Of a stretch of DNA of 64,000 bases, positions 47,126-59,310 are shown piece after piece. How positions within the stretch are numbered: the first letter of the stretch is position 1; every line of letters starts with the position of its first letter. A program made the position numbers and the translations under genes. The stretch covers positions 2,057,491 through 2,121,490 of the forward strand of contig CM072905.1 of the NCBI GenBank assembly GCA_037013685.1. The letters run 5' to 3'. The DNA is from Acridotheres tristis. Taxonomy: Eukaryota; Chordata; Aves; Passeriformes; Sturnidae. Below the pieces are notes generated by a model, which saw nothing but the letters and a program-made list of their open reading frames with translations, ran no database searches and had not been told where the DNA came from.

Positions 47126-50100
47126 CCCTGGGGAGGTTTGCAGTCTGCAGGTGATGGAAAGGATTGAATTCTGACTACTCCTGAGGATGCACAGACCCCA
47201 GAAAAACATTTTGTGCCTTCTTGATGTTTTTCTTCATTTTTTTCAGTGGAAGAAAGGGGAGAAGGGAAACTGTTTTAAGTCCTGGTGGCCGTGACTGTGG
47301 CTCAGCTCTGGCACAACCCTTCAGGCTGTTCATGCCCCTCTGGCTACCTGGCTGTGTGCAGAGCTGGCCCAGCAGTCCTGAGCCACCTTTCAGGCCACCC
47401 CTGTGGCCCTGGGAGCTGCCAGGAGCTCCCCCAAACCCCAGGGCTGGAGTGGGGCTGGATCCCACAGCACAGCTGGGATCTGCTGGAGCCACCAGGGCTT
47501 TAGGAACCAAAACCCTGCAGGTCACAGAGCTCAGCTCAGACCTTCACAGGCCCCCTGGCCACCAGGGTGCTGCTGGCTGTGGTCACCAAAGGCCCTGCAT
47601 CCTCCCAGGGTGGCATTCAAAGGGTGCCAATCCATCAGTGACCCAGCTGAGGGACTGGCACCTGGGGAACCATCAGCAGCACAACCCCCAGGGGCAAAAC
47701 CCCGCAGGAAAACAGCTCTGGGAGAAGAGAAAAATGGCACCAATAATAACAGCACGGAGCTGAAAGGGCTGCAGGAAAATCCCGGGCATCAGCTGCCCAG
47801 ACAGGATTGGAATTGAGGCTGGGAGTGCCTCGAGGGGACAGGTTTGGAGCACAGCAGAGGTGAGCCAGGAATTCCCTGTCCCTCTGCAGGGAGATTGGCA
47901 CCTCTCCTGCCTGGGCACTGCCCTGGCACCACTCCCACCCCTGCTAAGTTTGGATGCCACTGGAGCTACTCTAAAACCCAACCAAATCTGGATTTTTTTA
48001 TACCACAAACAGGATGGAAGGAGTAAAACCCATGGTGATGGACACTACTGACCACGTGCCTGGGTTTTGGATTAATTGCAAATCAACAGGAGCCAGCAGA
48101 GTTTCACAAAGTCAGATGAGTTTTGCTGGTGTTGCTTTAAACATTAACCAAGCCCTGCTGCAGAACCCAGAGATGCTGAGGGGAGAAAGCTCCTTCCCCT
48201 CGATTTTTAACCTTAATTTTTTTTATTTTTTTTTTTAAGTGCTGCTTTTCAGGGCTGGGGACTCCTCTGCAGGCAGCAGCTGAGCAGGGCTGTTTATTTA
48301 TAAGAGTCAACCAGAGCCACACAAAAGGTTATGGCCATGGGCCAAATGTCTTTGACATCATAGCCTGTCATTAATGGCATAAATCCTCCGTGATTTCATT
48401 TCCCACTGAGCCAACCAGCATCTCTCCCAGATTATTTCAAAGGAAAAAAAAGTCTAAACATTTACCTTCAAACCCCAAACAGATCGTATCGTTCCAGTCT
48501 GCTTGCCCGATATTAAATATATTCTCTTGCACATGGCATTTTTATGGCAGGTTGTGACCACTCCTGGAGCTCGTTTCAGAAGGAGATAGGCTCAGAAAGA
48601 GAAATTTTCTTATTGTTCCCTAAGGGCAGAAACAAAAAAAAAAATGGCATTTCATTCAACAAAACCTTTTCTAACCGCTGCACTTTGCTGCTTTAATGTA
48701 TTTTTGTTCCCCAGATCTCTGTCTGGAGGAGAGAAATATTTAAAAGCTTGTTCTCTGTGCCACAGCCTCTTCAGTGTGAGAATATTCAATGTGGACAGGC
48801 TGGAAAAGTTTTCCTTCACACCATTTTTATCCCCTTTTTTTCCCATCATATCCATAACATGCACGTGGTTATGTGGAAAACATTAGGAAATCACTCTGAG
48901 CATGAAAGGTTTGATAATACCTATAATACCTGAATTTAAATTGAATTTGAATCCTTTGGGATTTTAAGTCTTCCTCACCTTCTGCTGAGGGACAATGCAC
49001 TGCTTGATGAAAAGTCTGGTGGAAAATAATTAATAATAATATCAGTTAATTTTTGACCAGTCATTGCTTGTTACTGAACTGGGCCTAAAATGCCCAGGAA
49101 AAGTTTTCCAAACCAGGGCTGGCACTAAACCTGCTGGGATAAACCAGGAATTCTACACTTATATGCAAAAAGCAGACAGTCAGAGAGTTGGGTTTGACCT
49201 CACTTTTTGGAATATTTGCTGAAATGGCTCCAGATTGCCCCATCTGAGATGAAAAGAGCCTGACAGGACTCCTGTCCCCAGGAGCAAATGTCCACGAAGT
49301 CAGGGAAGCTCCCACTCATCAGCTGCCCTGCCAGGAGAAATTAATTACCTGCAATTACAGATGAGTCCTGAGATCCAAATGAACTCAAATAAAGCAAATT
49401 TAGGCTCAGCCCAAGCCCAGCTCAGGTGTGGGCACACAGAACGCCACGAGAGGGGATTTGGTGCCTCCTGATGCTGCTGCAAACTCCTGGAGCTGCCTTT
49501 GCTCAGCCCCTGGGGGCTGCAGGGAAAGGGGATCCCGTGGGGCGCCCTCAGTGCCAAGGAGGATTCCCAAGGCTGGAAGGATGAATGTGAATTTTCCCAG
49601 TGCAGCCAAGAACCCTCAGGGGCTCAGGAGAGAGAAGCCAAGTCCCCCCAGCCCCTGGTGATGCTGCTCAGAGGAGAAAGGGCAGGAGTGGAGCCGGGCT
49701 GGAGCACGGAGCTCCCGTCTGAGCCACCACTGCTCACCCCACACCCCCAGCCCTCACCACCGCCAAAGCACAGCAGAAGCACCTCCAGCATACCTGAGGA
49801 AATAAAAATTGGACGATTCCCCCTTTTTTTTTTTTTTTTTTTTTTTTTTTGAGCGGTCTGGGATGTCAGGAGGCACCAGCGAGCAAAGGCTCCCCAGCCG
49901 TGCCGACAGCAGGGCTGTGTCAGAGCTCTCCTGCGAGAGCCAGAGTTAAAATATTCCTGCAGAGCACCAGTAGCTTCATTCTTATGACTAACACATCCCA
50001 AAGGTGCCATAACATGCACGGAGGCAGGGAATTCTGGGGTGCTGGAAGGAGTACAGCGAGAGGAGGAGCTGCAGGGGAGAGGTTCTGAGGAAAGCCAGCG

Positions 50101-50477
50101 AGTTCTTTTTCCACAATTTATCATCCTAACTTTTACTCCGCTCCTCCAAGTGCAGAGATGAAAAGTCCCACAACTCCAGCACGAACTGAGCCAGCCAAGA
50201 AAAAGAAAAGCAGCTTGCTCTGCTCCCCAGGGCACAGATTATGCCTATTTGTTCATGTTTTTTTTGATACGTGGAGGAGACAAATTTCAAGGAAGGAATG
50301 TGGTCATCTCCTATCAGAGACAAAATCTCAAATGTCCGCTGCTGGAACGGGCTGAGCGTGGCTCGTGCTGGGGGCAGGCAGGGTTTGAGGGGGATGTGGG
50401 CAGTTTTTTGGCACAATTCACAAGTGCAGGGCTCCTTTCTGGGGAACTCGTGGACTCTCACAGCGCTGCTGGAAATA
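47126..50477. other. Intergenic; candidate block, possible CTCF site, T-runs
   Basis: No gene recognised. Candidate element at 48310-48570; a CTCF-like word at 47556-47570; T-runs at 48219-48237 and 49824-49850. ORFs of 137-203 codons (47221-47763 +, 49624-50235 -) show no domain. Confidence 0.55.
48310..48570. promoter_or_regulatory. Candidate conserved noncoding element
   Basis: Unique block with GGTTATGGCCATGGGCC, TGTCATTAATGGCATAAATC, TCCGTGATTTCATTTCCC, ACAGATCGTATCGTTCC and CCCGATATTAAATATATTC. CpGs persist in AT-rich surroundings, which hints at constraint. Confidence 0.28.
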
Positions 50478-50965
50478 GTCACGGGATGGTTTGGGTTGGA
50501 AGGGAGCTTAAAGATGATCTTGTGTCACCTCCTGCCATGGCAGGGACACCTTCCGCTGTGCCAGGCTGCTCCAAGCCCTGTCCAGCCTGGCCTGGGACAC
50601 TGCCAGGGATCCAGGGGCAGCCACAGCTGCTCTGGGCACCCTGTGCCAGCCCTGCCCACCCTCCCAGGGAACAATTCCATCCCCAAATCCCATCCAGCCC
50701 TGCCCTCTGGCAGTGGGAGCCATTCCCTGTGTCCTGTCCCTCCATGCCTTGTCCCCAGTCCCTCTCCAGCTCTCCTGGAGCCCCTTTAGTGCCTGGAATG
50801 CTGCAATAAAATAATCCAGGAGCCTTCTCCAGGCTGAGCAATGCCTCTCTCTCATAGGGGAGGTTCTCCATCCCTCTGATCATCTTTGTGCCTGCTCTGG
50901 ACTCCCTCCATGTCCTTCCTGTGCTGGGGACAGAGCAGGAATGTCACAGACATTCCCAGGGCTCA
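50478..50965 (-). mobile_element. CR1-type LINE 3' fragment, longest in the window
   Basis: On + it starts GGGATGGTTTGGGTTGGAAG and runs through GCCATGGCAGGGACACCTTC, CTGCTCCAAGCCCTGTCCAG, CCAGGGATCCAGGGGCAGCC, CAATAAAATAATCCAGGAGC, CTTCTCCAGGCTGAGCAATG and CTCTGGACTCCCTCCATGTC, ending near GGGACAGAGCAGG. Minus-strand, nearly 490 bases, the best preserved of the set. Reading frames over it are remnants, not genes. Confidence 0.92.
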
Positions 50966-51295
50966 GCACTCCTTGGATCATGACCTGGGTGTCAGCAAAA
51001 CCCCACGAGCCTTTAGAGCCCACAAAGTCACCTGTAAAAATCCTCTTGAGCACCCAGCACCATCCAAACCTTGCCAGTGACATGAAAATATCCAGGGAAG
51101 GAAACCTGCCAGGCTTGGAGGCTTTCAAGCACTGCCTAATTAATTACACCTCAAATACCTGCAAATGGTGTTAATGTGTAACAAAACGTCCAAGTGTGAA
51201 AACCCAGGACACAAGAGGACTGGTTAATCATTTCTGGAGCAGTGACATTGTCACTGGTGCTGATGCTTTAAGATTTTTTTTGCTTTTCTGTTTTT
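50966..51295. other. Short unique stretch before the LTR
   Basis: No feature recognised; 51270-51295 is T-rich. Confidence 0.5.
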
Positions 51296-51690
51296 CAGAT
51301 GCTGTGCATTAGTGCATAACTCCGAGCTGCACAGTGTTAGTGAGCTCTCTTCATTTTGGTCAGACACAAAAATCCTTCCAGGCCTGAGAACCAAGGACAC
51401 CTCACAGCCTCAGCTCCCAACAAGTATCCACAAAAGAGAGTTGGGGGGAGCAAACTGGAGCAATGTGACTTCATTACCTGCAGCTGTAATTGGGGAATTA
51501 ACTCCTGATATGCAAATAGACCAAAGTTATAATTGTGTGAAAAACTCATGACCACTGTCCATCATGGGTACAGCCTCTGGGAGGCTTCTGACTGCCCAAG
51601 GTGCATCTATTGAAGGTTTTTAATAAATAACTGCTTTTATTCTCTAAAATCTGTTCTGGGCAGCCACTCCAAGGCATCAACAGGGTGGCA
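51296..51690 (+). mobile_element. Solo LTR-like element, plus strand
   Basis: Aligns by eye with the reverse complement of 52066-52450 over most of its length, sharing AAGGACACCTCAC, GGGGGGAGCAAA, GACTTCATTACCTG and AGCTGTAATTGGG. LTR-like layout: an octamer ATGCAAAT at 51510-51517, a TATA-like TTATAATT at 51527, then AATAAA at 51622-51627 and the shared end AAGGCATCA. No gag, pol or env was found beside it. Boundaries are approximate; the family is not identified. Confidence 0.6.
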
Positions 51691-52065
51691 CAGCAGCACT
51701 GCACGATTCCTGCAGAGGATGAAAAGGAGGGACAAGCCATGCAAACCCTGCTCACATTCCTTTTCCCTGCTGTCTCCCAGTGGTTCGGTTTGTGCCTGGT
51801 GAGAGCACAGCTCTGAGCTGGAGGATGGCTCCACTGGGGATGAAAGAACTCTCATTATGGGCACGGAAAGCTCCGAGCTGTCACAACATGCTGAGCTCCA
51901 GGGATTCCTGGGAGAGCTGGCCTGACACATCTCATCCTGATTTGCATGGATTCACGAATCTCACCCAGTCTTTTTTGTCCAGAGGTTCTGAAGATGTTTA
52001 GTCAGTACATACCTGGAGTTAATTCGACAGAAAATCTGTCACATACAGTGCCATGGGACAGGTGA
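51691..52065. other. Spacer between the two inverted LTR-like elements
   Basis: About 375 bases of unique sequence. No retroviral coding remnant, primer-binding site or polypurine tract was recognised, so this is not the interior of a provirus. Confidence 0.5.
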
Positions 52066-52450
52066 TGCCTTTTGGGCTACCTAAAACAGAGAACAGACTA
52101 AATTAAAGGGATAAAAAGCAGTTCTGTTTATTGAAGGGCCTTCAGGTACATTTTGGGATGGATTACACCCAAAATGGACAATGGGTCAGGGGTTTTCACA
52201 CTTTTATAAGTTTGGTCCATTTGCACATTTGGGTCAATCTCCCAATTACAGCTCCAGGTAATGAAGTCATTTACCCCAAATTTGCTCCCCCCAATCACTT
52301 TTGTTTCCATCTCTGGGGCCTGGGGCAGTGAGGTGTCCTTGATTGCCAGCCTGGAGAGGAATTGTTGTGTGTGCCCCAAATGGGAGAGCAGCAGCTCACA
52401 CTGGGTGTGGAGTTCAGAGTTATACACTGAAGAACTGCAGGATAACAAAT
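52066..52450 (-). mobile_element. Solo LTR-like element, minus strand
   Basis: Minus-strand partner of 51296-51690. Read on the minus strand it has a better TATA box (CTTATAAAAG, 52210-52201) and AATAAA (52132-52127) about 75 bases later, ending near AAAAGGCATCA. Its sequence differs from the plus-strand copy at many sites, so the two look like separate insertions of related LTRs. No coding interior. Confidence 0.65.
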
Positions 52451-54360
52451 AAATGAAATATAAAATCCTAAGGCATCACAGGCCCTGCAATCCTGGCAGC
52501 CCTGACCCGTTAAACATCCAGGGCAGGGGCAGCAGCAGGATCTCATCACAGCATTTAATGAGTTATCAATAAATACCAACACACTCCAACCCCATGGAAA
52601 TGTTACAGCTCTGAAGGTAAATACCAGAGCCAGCAGGGTCCTGAGATCACAGCCTGCTGCCACTGCAGGGATGAGAAGGGCAGAAATGAACTCCAGAGAG
52701 CACTGGGAGAAAGCCTTGGAGAATTGGAGATAAATGCTCTAATAGAGCTCCGGTGTTGGCTCTAATTAGGATAAATCAGGGCTTCTCTAATTGCTTTTAA
52801 TCCTTTATTTTCTTGCTGACAGGAGTGACCATGCCCAGAATGTGAAGAAGAGCCTGGGGGGATCCTCTGTATCCCACTGCCATTCCCAGAGCCTGATTCC
52901 CCCATGGGATCAGAGGGAAAAGGGAGGCAAGGACCCCCTGAGCCCCAGGAGCCCAAATTTCCACCAGCACAGCCTCTGCACGACAAAAGTTGGGACATTC
53001 TGCCTTCTCCCAGGGAATTATCTGCTTCCCTTCTCCAACTGTGCCACTGCAATCCCCTCAAATCCTGCAGACAGGGATTGTGTCTTTTTATTTCACATTA
53101 TCATTTGAAATAAATGCATTCGTACTGCTCCATGCTTCTGCTCACTTCATTTTTTCTTTTAAGCTTTCCTTCTCTTTCTTTTTTCAGTTAGCTGAGGGGT
53201 TTTTACTGGAGCACAGGCATCTCTTGCCAGACTCTCCAGCAGAAGGCAGGATGGAATTCCCTCTGTTTCCATCCCAGAGGAACCCTGAGTTACCTGCAGC
53301 AACCAAAGCTCTCTTGCTCTAGGTGTAAACAGAGAAAAATGCCAACTTTTGATCTGTTTCCACCTTTCCAGCAGAAGTGAAAGCAGTGCAAGTATCAACA
53401 TGGGAAAAAAAAGACGGGGGGAAGGGTTTAAGGGTTTTTTTGGGCGTTCTGTGAGTGCACGGGAAGGATCCCACAGAAACCCAGGGAGCTGCTTTTCCCA
53501 AAGGTGACATTCTTCCCTCCTGGATGCAGCAGCCACTGCCCTGTTCCAGAACATTAAAATTCCTCACGAATAGAGCTAAAGCAAAGTTATTTCTCTGGGC
53601 AATCTCTGTGCCCCAGGGTGAGATTCAGCCCTGCCATGAAGACCCCGTGCTGCAGAAATCCATCCTTTCCCATTCCACATCAATTAAACCCCACTAATGA
53701 GTTCAGAGTAATCAGGACCTGGGAGTTGATGAGTCCTGGGCAGCACCAGCAGCCAGGTCCTTCTCAAAGCTCAATAATCAGGAGATTTCTGAGGTGGTGA
53801 CCTCACAGTGCTCGGGTTTGGCGAGTTCTTTATTTAGAGCTGGAGTTTCCAGTGAGCCCCAGACTGTGTGCATGAAACCCAGGCACAGCCAGGAGGCACC
53901 TAGCATGCCTAATTAATGAGCTGCTTTGCATATCAAATGAACTTCATGCCCAGCAGGATATTTGTACAAGATTTTTACAGGATCGCTTTTTAAAAAAATT
54001 AGAAAAATTTAAAAATCCTGGAAAGCAAAAGCCTGCAACTTAAGCAGCCAACACATCTCCAGCAGCAGCAGAATTTCCCTGATTTACCTCCCTCCTGCTG
54101 CTGGATGCAAGGAATAACCAGAATTAGGCCAGGTTTGGTCATATCAAACTTAAAACTTAGTTTAGACCTTGGTTCCTGAATTGAAATCTGGTGCAGCTGG
54201 GAGGTGGAAGGAGGAGGGGATCCAACCCCAACCCACCCTGACACAGCTTCCCAACCAGAGGGATTCAGCAGGGATGCCACAATTTAACAAATATATCATT
54301 TCTACAAGCCTCAGTGGAGATTTCTTAAAATAAAATCTGTTGGGGGTTGAAATCCAAGCC
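52451..54360. other. Intergenic; no gene seen
   Basis: Unique sequence; ORFs of 60-131 codons lack domains. AT-rich words at 53900-53960 (TGCCTAATTAATGAGCTGC) may be regulatory. Confidence 0.55.
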
Positions 54361-54438
54361 GGAAAGGAAAGGAAAGGAAAGGAAAGGAAAGGAAAGGAAA
54401 GGAAAGGAAAGGAAAGGAAAGGAAAGGAAAGGAAAGGA
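54361..54438. repeat. GGAAA pentanucleotide microsatellite
   Basis: About 15.5 perfect copies of GGAAA: a pure purine, mirror-symmetric tract of 78 bases on +. Confidence 0.97.
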
Positions 54439-55810
54439 GTTTTAGTTTGAAAGGATAATATAAAATGCATAAATTGCTGGAACAGGTGTGTTTGTCCTGC
54501 TCACCCAAAACCCTAAGAAGAATTTACTTGCATGTGACACCCTGGATTTGCATATTCAAACAAGCTGAAAACATCAGTGTTGGATTACAATCTGTATTTC
54601 AGGGAAAAGTTCGGAAGCAGAAAAAGAAAATATGTATTTTCAAGACTTGTATTTAACTTTTATATTCTTGACTTTTCTATAATTTTATTATTGAATTTTC
54701 TATAATTTTCATCGCTTTTTCTTTTCTGATTGGGAAAACTGGTAAAAGAGGCACCAGTTGCTTCACAAAGGCATTTTGCAGTACACTGCCCGTGTCCTGC
54801 AGCTTCCCCACATTTTCTGTGGTGTTTTATTCCCTCTGCCTGGCTTGGGGCAGCACATCTGGAGCCTGCAGAGCATCTTTCAGCTCAGCTGGATGCAAAG
54901 GAGGAGAAAACTTCAGTTCTTGCTCTGCTGGCCACCAAAATCACGGTTTAACTGATGACTGAAGTGGTGCTGAGGAGGAGAGGCACTGACAGGAGAGGGT
55001 GCTCATGATTTAGGGAAGGGCCAGAGCAGCAGGGAGTGTCCCCAGCCCTGTCCCTGCAGGGAAGGCAGAGCAGCGATCCAAACCCGGCCCGGGGATGATG
55101 ATGATGAGCTTTCCAATAGAGCATTCGATTTGAAAAGTAAACTTGAATGTATAAATGGGGTCAGGGCTCCACGGCTAAATGGAATTAGAGGCTGATAAAA
55201 AGGTTGGGAAATCAGCAGAGGGGTCAAACCTGCATGGAAATGTTTGATCGCTGTTGGATCTGCACTTGGGAGCTGACTCAGGGCTCTGCAGCCTCAGCAT
55301 CTGCCCCGGAGGCCACAGAAATCAGCATTTCAGGGCTCTTGGTGACACCAGGGATGCAGATTATACCCAGCCCCTTCACAAAACACGGGGGATTTCAAGG
55401 TGACTTTGCTGCTTAATTTTTTAATCCCTTCCCAAATCTTCCAGTGTGCTTGCTGATGCTCTGGGTGCTTTCATTCCCCCCTCCCTTCCCTGCTTTTGGA
55501 GCTTTTCTTCCATTTCCACCCAAGGCAAGGGGTGACCTGGGGGCTCTGCAGTGCCAGGTGTGACCTCAGGAAAGGTCCTGAATTCGCCTGGGGCAGATTT
55601 TCCTCTGGTCCCAGCCTGGTTTGTGTTGTCCCCTGGGAAAGAACGATGGGATCACCTTTCCTCCTGCCTTTTGTCGAGGCAGAGAAGGAGCTGTGGGCTA
55701 AAGGTGCTCCGGACAACCACAAACACAGCTCAGTATCCCCCCCCAGACCCATCTCCCTCCTCTTCACACCCACCGAGCTCATCCTCGAATCATTTTCTTT
55801 CCTTTTTTTT
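54439..55810. other. Intergenic between KCNJ2 3' end and the GGAAA array
   Basis: No gene recognised. The stretch 54650-54720 is T-rich with TTTTCTATAATTTT repeated. 55765-55800 supplies the GT-rich element after the KCNJ2 poly(A) signal. Confidence 0.5.
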
Positions 55811-55825
55811 TTTTTTTTTTAATTA

Positions 55826-55831
55826 TTTATT
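55826..55831 (-). terminator. KCNJ2: Distal poly(A) signal of KCNJ2
   Basis: AATAAA on the minus strand, followed by a genomic A-run and then a GT-rich stretch (GGTGGGTGTG, about 55765-55775) typical of a downstream element. It is the last good signal before desert sequence resumes. Cleavage near 55805-55815 is inferred. Confidence 0.55.
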
Positions 55832-56571
55832 TAGAAATAATAAAATAAGACATAATATATAAAAATCTGTACAGTCCACAATTTGTGCAGTACATTAGGA
55901 AGACTTCGATACAAAAAGGCTGCAAACAGGAAAATAGTCATGGACAATTGTCAGATGCCGAGATTGTTCGTCTCACAGGAGCTGCAGGCCAAAAAAAAAA
56001 AAAAAGTCCTCACAAAAATCAGCTTCTGCTGGGCTGTGGGGTGGCAGCTTTGCAGCACCTTCTACTCCACAGCGTGGTGAGCAGCCACAATTAAAGACAT
56101 TACAGTACTTCTCAGTTTTACCTTGTAATCCATCGTGAGAAAGAAAACCTAAGAGAACAAATTAAATATTCCCAGCCCTTTGTCTTTTTCCGTGGGTTAC
56201 ACGGCAGCGTTTCACAGCTGGGAGAGGGTAATTAAAGCCTGCTAATGAGTGAGGATTCCTACCCTGGCCCAATTAACCCAGGACAACTCAATTAACCCAG
56301 GACAACTCGCACGGAAGAAGCAGAGGGAGGGAATCACCCCCCACCTGCCTCTGCTCCTGCCACTGTACACAGAATTATGGGTCAGACAATGTGTCTCATT
56401 CAAGTATTTTCAGGGAAGGGCAGAAATAACATATTCCCCCCCAGCCCCTAAGCAAAAGACAGGATAAAATCTTCTGTGCGAGCCAATTTATCCAATTTAT
56501 CCTGGATAAAGAGGCTGAACCGAGGCCTGGGGGAGGCTGTGGGTAGAGCTCCATCAGTTTAAAAGAGTTTC

Positions 56572-56621
56572 AAAGTTTAAAGTTTAAAGTTTAAAGTTTA
56601 AAGTTTAAAGTTTAAAGTTTA
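56572..56621 (-). repeat. Heptamer microsatellite in the KCNJ2 3' UTR
   Basis: Seven tandem copies of AAAGTTT on + (AAACTTT in the mRNA), with almost no variation, inside the predicted 3' UTR. Such clean copies suggest recent slippage and probable length polymorphism. Confidence 0.9.
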
Positions 56622-58482
56622 GCATAAGCTTGGCCCAGGATCAACGGGCACTGAAGGAAAGCTGTCAGTCGCAGTCTAGTCCTCAAAAATATATATTTTT
56701 TTTTAAAATGATTCCTCCAATTTGCTGCTGAGAAAGCCAAAATTGATGGCAAAAAGAAGAAGGGGACCACTGGCAGGGCTTTTCCCAGAGCCAGGGCTGA
56801 AACGTGGGATTCCCCGGGCAAAGACAAAGGGTTGTGGAAGAAAGAAGGAGCAGAGATTAGCAATGGATTACACTCGACACACGCCCCTCCACACGGCTCC
56901 GGGAGCTCTGCAAACACGACAGTAACTAGAACGTGCTCTCAAATGAAAAGTCCATGCTTGAAAAATAAATAAAGAGAAGTTCAGAGCATTAGGAATCCTA
57001 TAAGGCTTGCAAGTAATTTGCTAAAAATCATGCTAACCTGTAGCATCTAGTCCTAGCGAGCCGAGACTGCTGAGCTGAATTGATACTTTTTTTTTTTTGG
57101 TGGCCTTTTCGTCGTCTTCTCCTTGTCCTCCTTTACAGACTTCTATTTACATTTGGCTTTAAATATGAAAATACTTGATAAACTTTATAAAATGTACAAT
57201 TTTTAAAAATATTTCTTGAAAAACCGACTTGAAAAACAAAACAAACAAACAAGAAAAAAGAAAAAAAAAAAACAAACCCAAAACCTCTGCACCAGAAACG
57301 TTAAAGGGGGAGGGGATTTTTTTTTTTTTTAAACTCTCTGGATTTCTTGTGTGTCAAAGAAATGAGACAAATCCTGCATTTTCCATCCCCCCCCTGTCTC
57401 TCATCCCTCCCTCAAATATCTCAAGTATCATTGAGTGGGAGCACTGTGCAGCCGAGGGATGCTGATCTGGGATCAGGTCCCCTTGCTCCTGCTCAGCCTC
57501 CCTTTCCCCGTTGTGTTTTCGTGCCCCCTCTGTGTCACTGAATACTCTTTGGTTTAGTTTTTCCTCCTTTTGCAAGAAGCATCACCCATAGCAGCACTAG
57601 CAGCACCCAGAAACTGCAACCAGACCTCGGAACCTCCACCCTTCCCTTCCTTTTCCATCCTCCCACCCCAGGAACAGCCTCAGTACTTGCACTTCATCCT
57701 CTGCCCTCTCCAGGAGCCAAATCTGTGTTTACAGCACGGAATTCCCCCAGTTCCCAACCCTCATCTTATCAGAAACCAGTTCATTGCAGGCATTTCTTCC
57801 AGGCAGGGCTGGCAGGGGCCAGAGCCCTTTGCAGACATCCACGTGCAGAAGACACCAGACCTAGAACAAGCTGTTTTTTAATGGCATACAGTGATCCAAT
57901 ACTGCAAGAGTGCTCTGGGATTGCCATCCCCACTTCCCCCAGGGAGCAGGGGCCAAGCTTTGCTGTCTCCTTGAGCTCAGAGGCACAGAGAATTTAAAGC
58001 CTTTCTGGGTGAAGGAGCCGAAACACCACCAAGAGCTTTGCTGAAGGTGACCAAACCTGCCTGGTGACCAGTGATGGGTGGGTGTCACCAGCTGGGGCTC
58101 GCCAGGGAGGGATGGAGCTCCCTTGGCAGCCTCACCCTCCCCAAGGAATCCCTCTCTCCACGAGATGGAATCCACCTCCCTTCACAGCCCTGCCCTGCTG
58201 GACAGAAGCACCTTTGCACAAATCGCTGCCATCCCTCTGCCACTCCCGGGTGCTGTGCTGCCAAGGCCTTTTCCTCCTCTTCCTTCCTCCTCAAAAATCT
58301 CTTCCCGGGGATTTCTCTGCTGCTTGGCCAAACTCCAGCAGCCTCTGGCATCAGCCAGCAGCTCCATGGCACCGTTTTAAGGGAAAGCTCCTCTGCTCAG
58401 AGCTGGGGCAGGCCAGGGAGGACACACAGATGATGCTGGTTTGCTGCCCCCAGCTGAAGTTGCCCTACAAGAAAAGTGGGGT

Positions 58483-58488
58483 TTTATT
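58483..58488 (-). terminator. KCNJ2: Possible internal poly(A) signal
   Basis: AATAAA on the minus strand, about 1.07 kb after the KCNJ2 stop. It could yield a shorter mRNA isoform. No strong GT-rich downstream element was noted. Confidence 0.25.
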
Positions 58489-59310
58489 CCCCCCACAGGG
58501 GGAAAGAGGAGGAGGCCCAGCTCGCTTTAGATCCCAGCCTTAAGCCTTTAGAATAAGGTGCAAAATAAAGGTCTTAAAAAGAAAAGAGAAAAAAAAAAAA
58601 AAAAGAAAAGAAAAAAGTCAAAACCAAAAAAGTGTCTGAGGTTTGATTTTTTTGTTGTTGTTGTTTAAAGCAGCCTGTTTCTTTTTTTTTTTTTTCTTTC
58701 TTTTTTTTTTTTTTTTTTAAATAAACTCCACTGTGCAAAACTGTGCATTTTCTTTGGTATCCACTTAGGTAGTTTTAACTTAGTACTTTTTCCTATGTAT
58801 ACATATCTTTTGTCTCACTTTTCCTTTAGACAGAGAATTAAATTCTCCCCCCAAAAAAACCATAATTTTGCTGGAGGCTACTGATTGGCCTGATATTATA
58901 TAATGCCCCTTATGTAATTGGAAAGAGAGAAATTGATTCTAGCTATCAACTACTGGCCTCAAAAGGAGTTTAAACTTTCTGGCAACATTGGCCTCTCTGA
59001 AGTGATCATGAGCTTTTCAACCCAAAAGTTCAACACTGACTTTTTTTTTTTTTTCTTTTTAAATTACACAAGAGAAAATAAAAACTACACTGCAACAAAA
59101 ATAACCATTTGTGTTCATGTAGTTAGCAGCAGCTTTTTAAAAAATAATTATAATAATAATAATAAGGCAGATTCTTGCCTTTGTTATGCCATTAAAAACA
59201 TTCTTGTTCCCTAGAGAGAAGCATTCTGGAAAAAGTTGAAAAAAAAAATAATAATAACCCAACCAAAGCTTGCCTGCAAGTTCAAGTTTTGTAAAAAAAT
59301 ATATACATAA

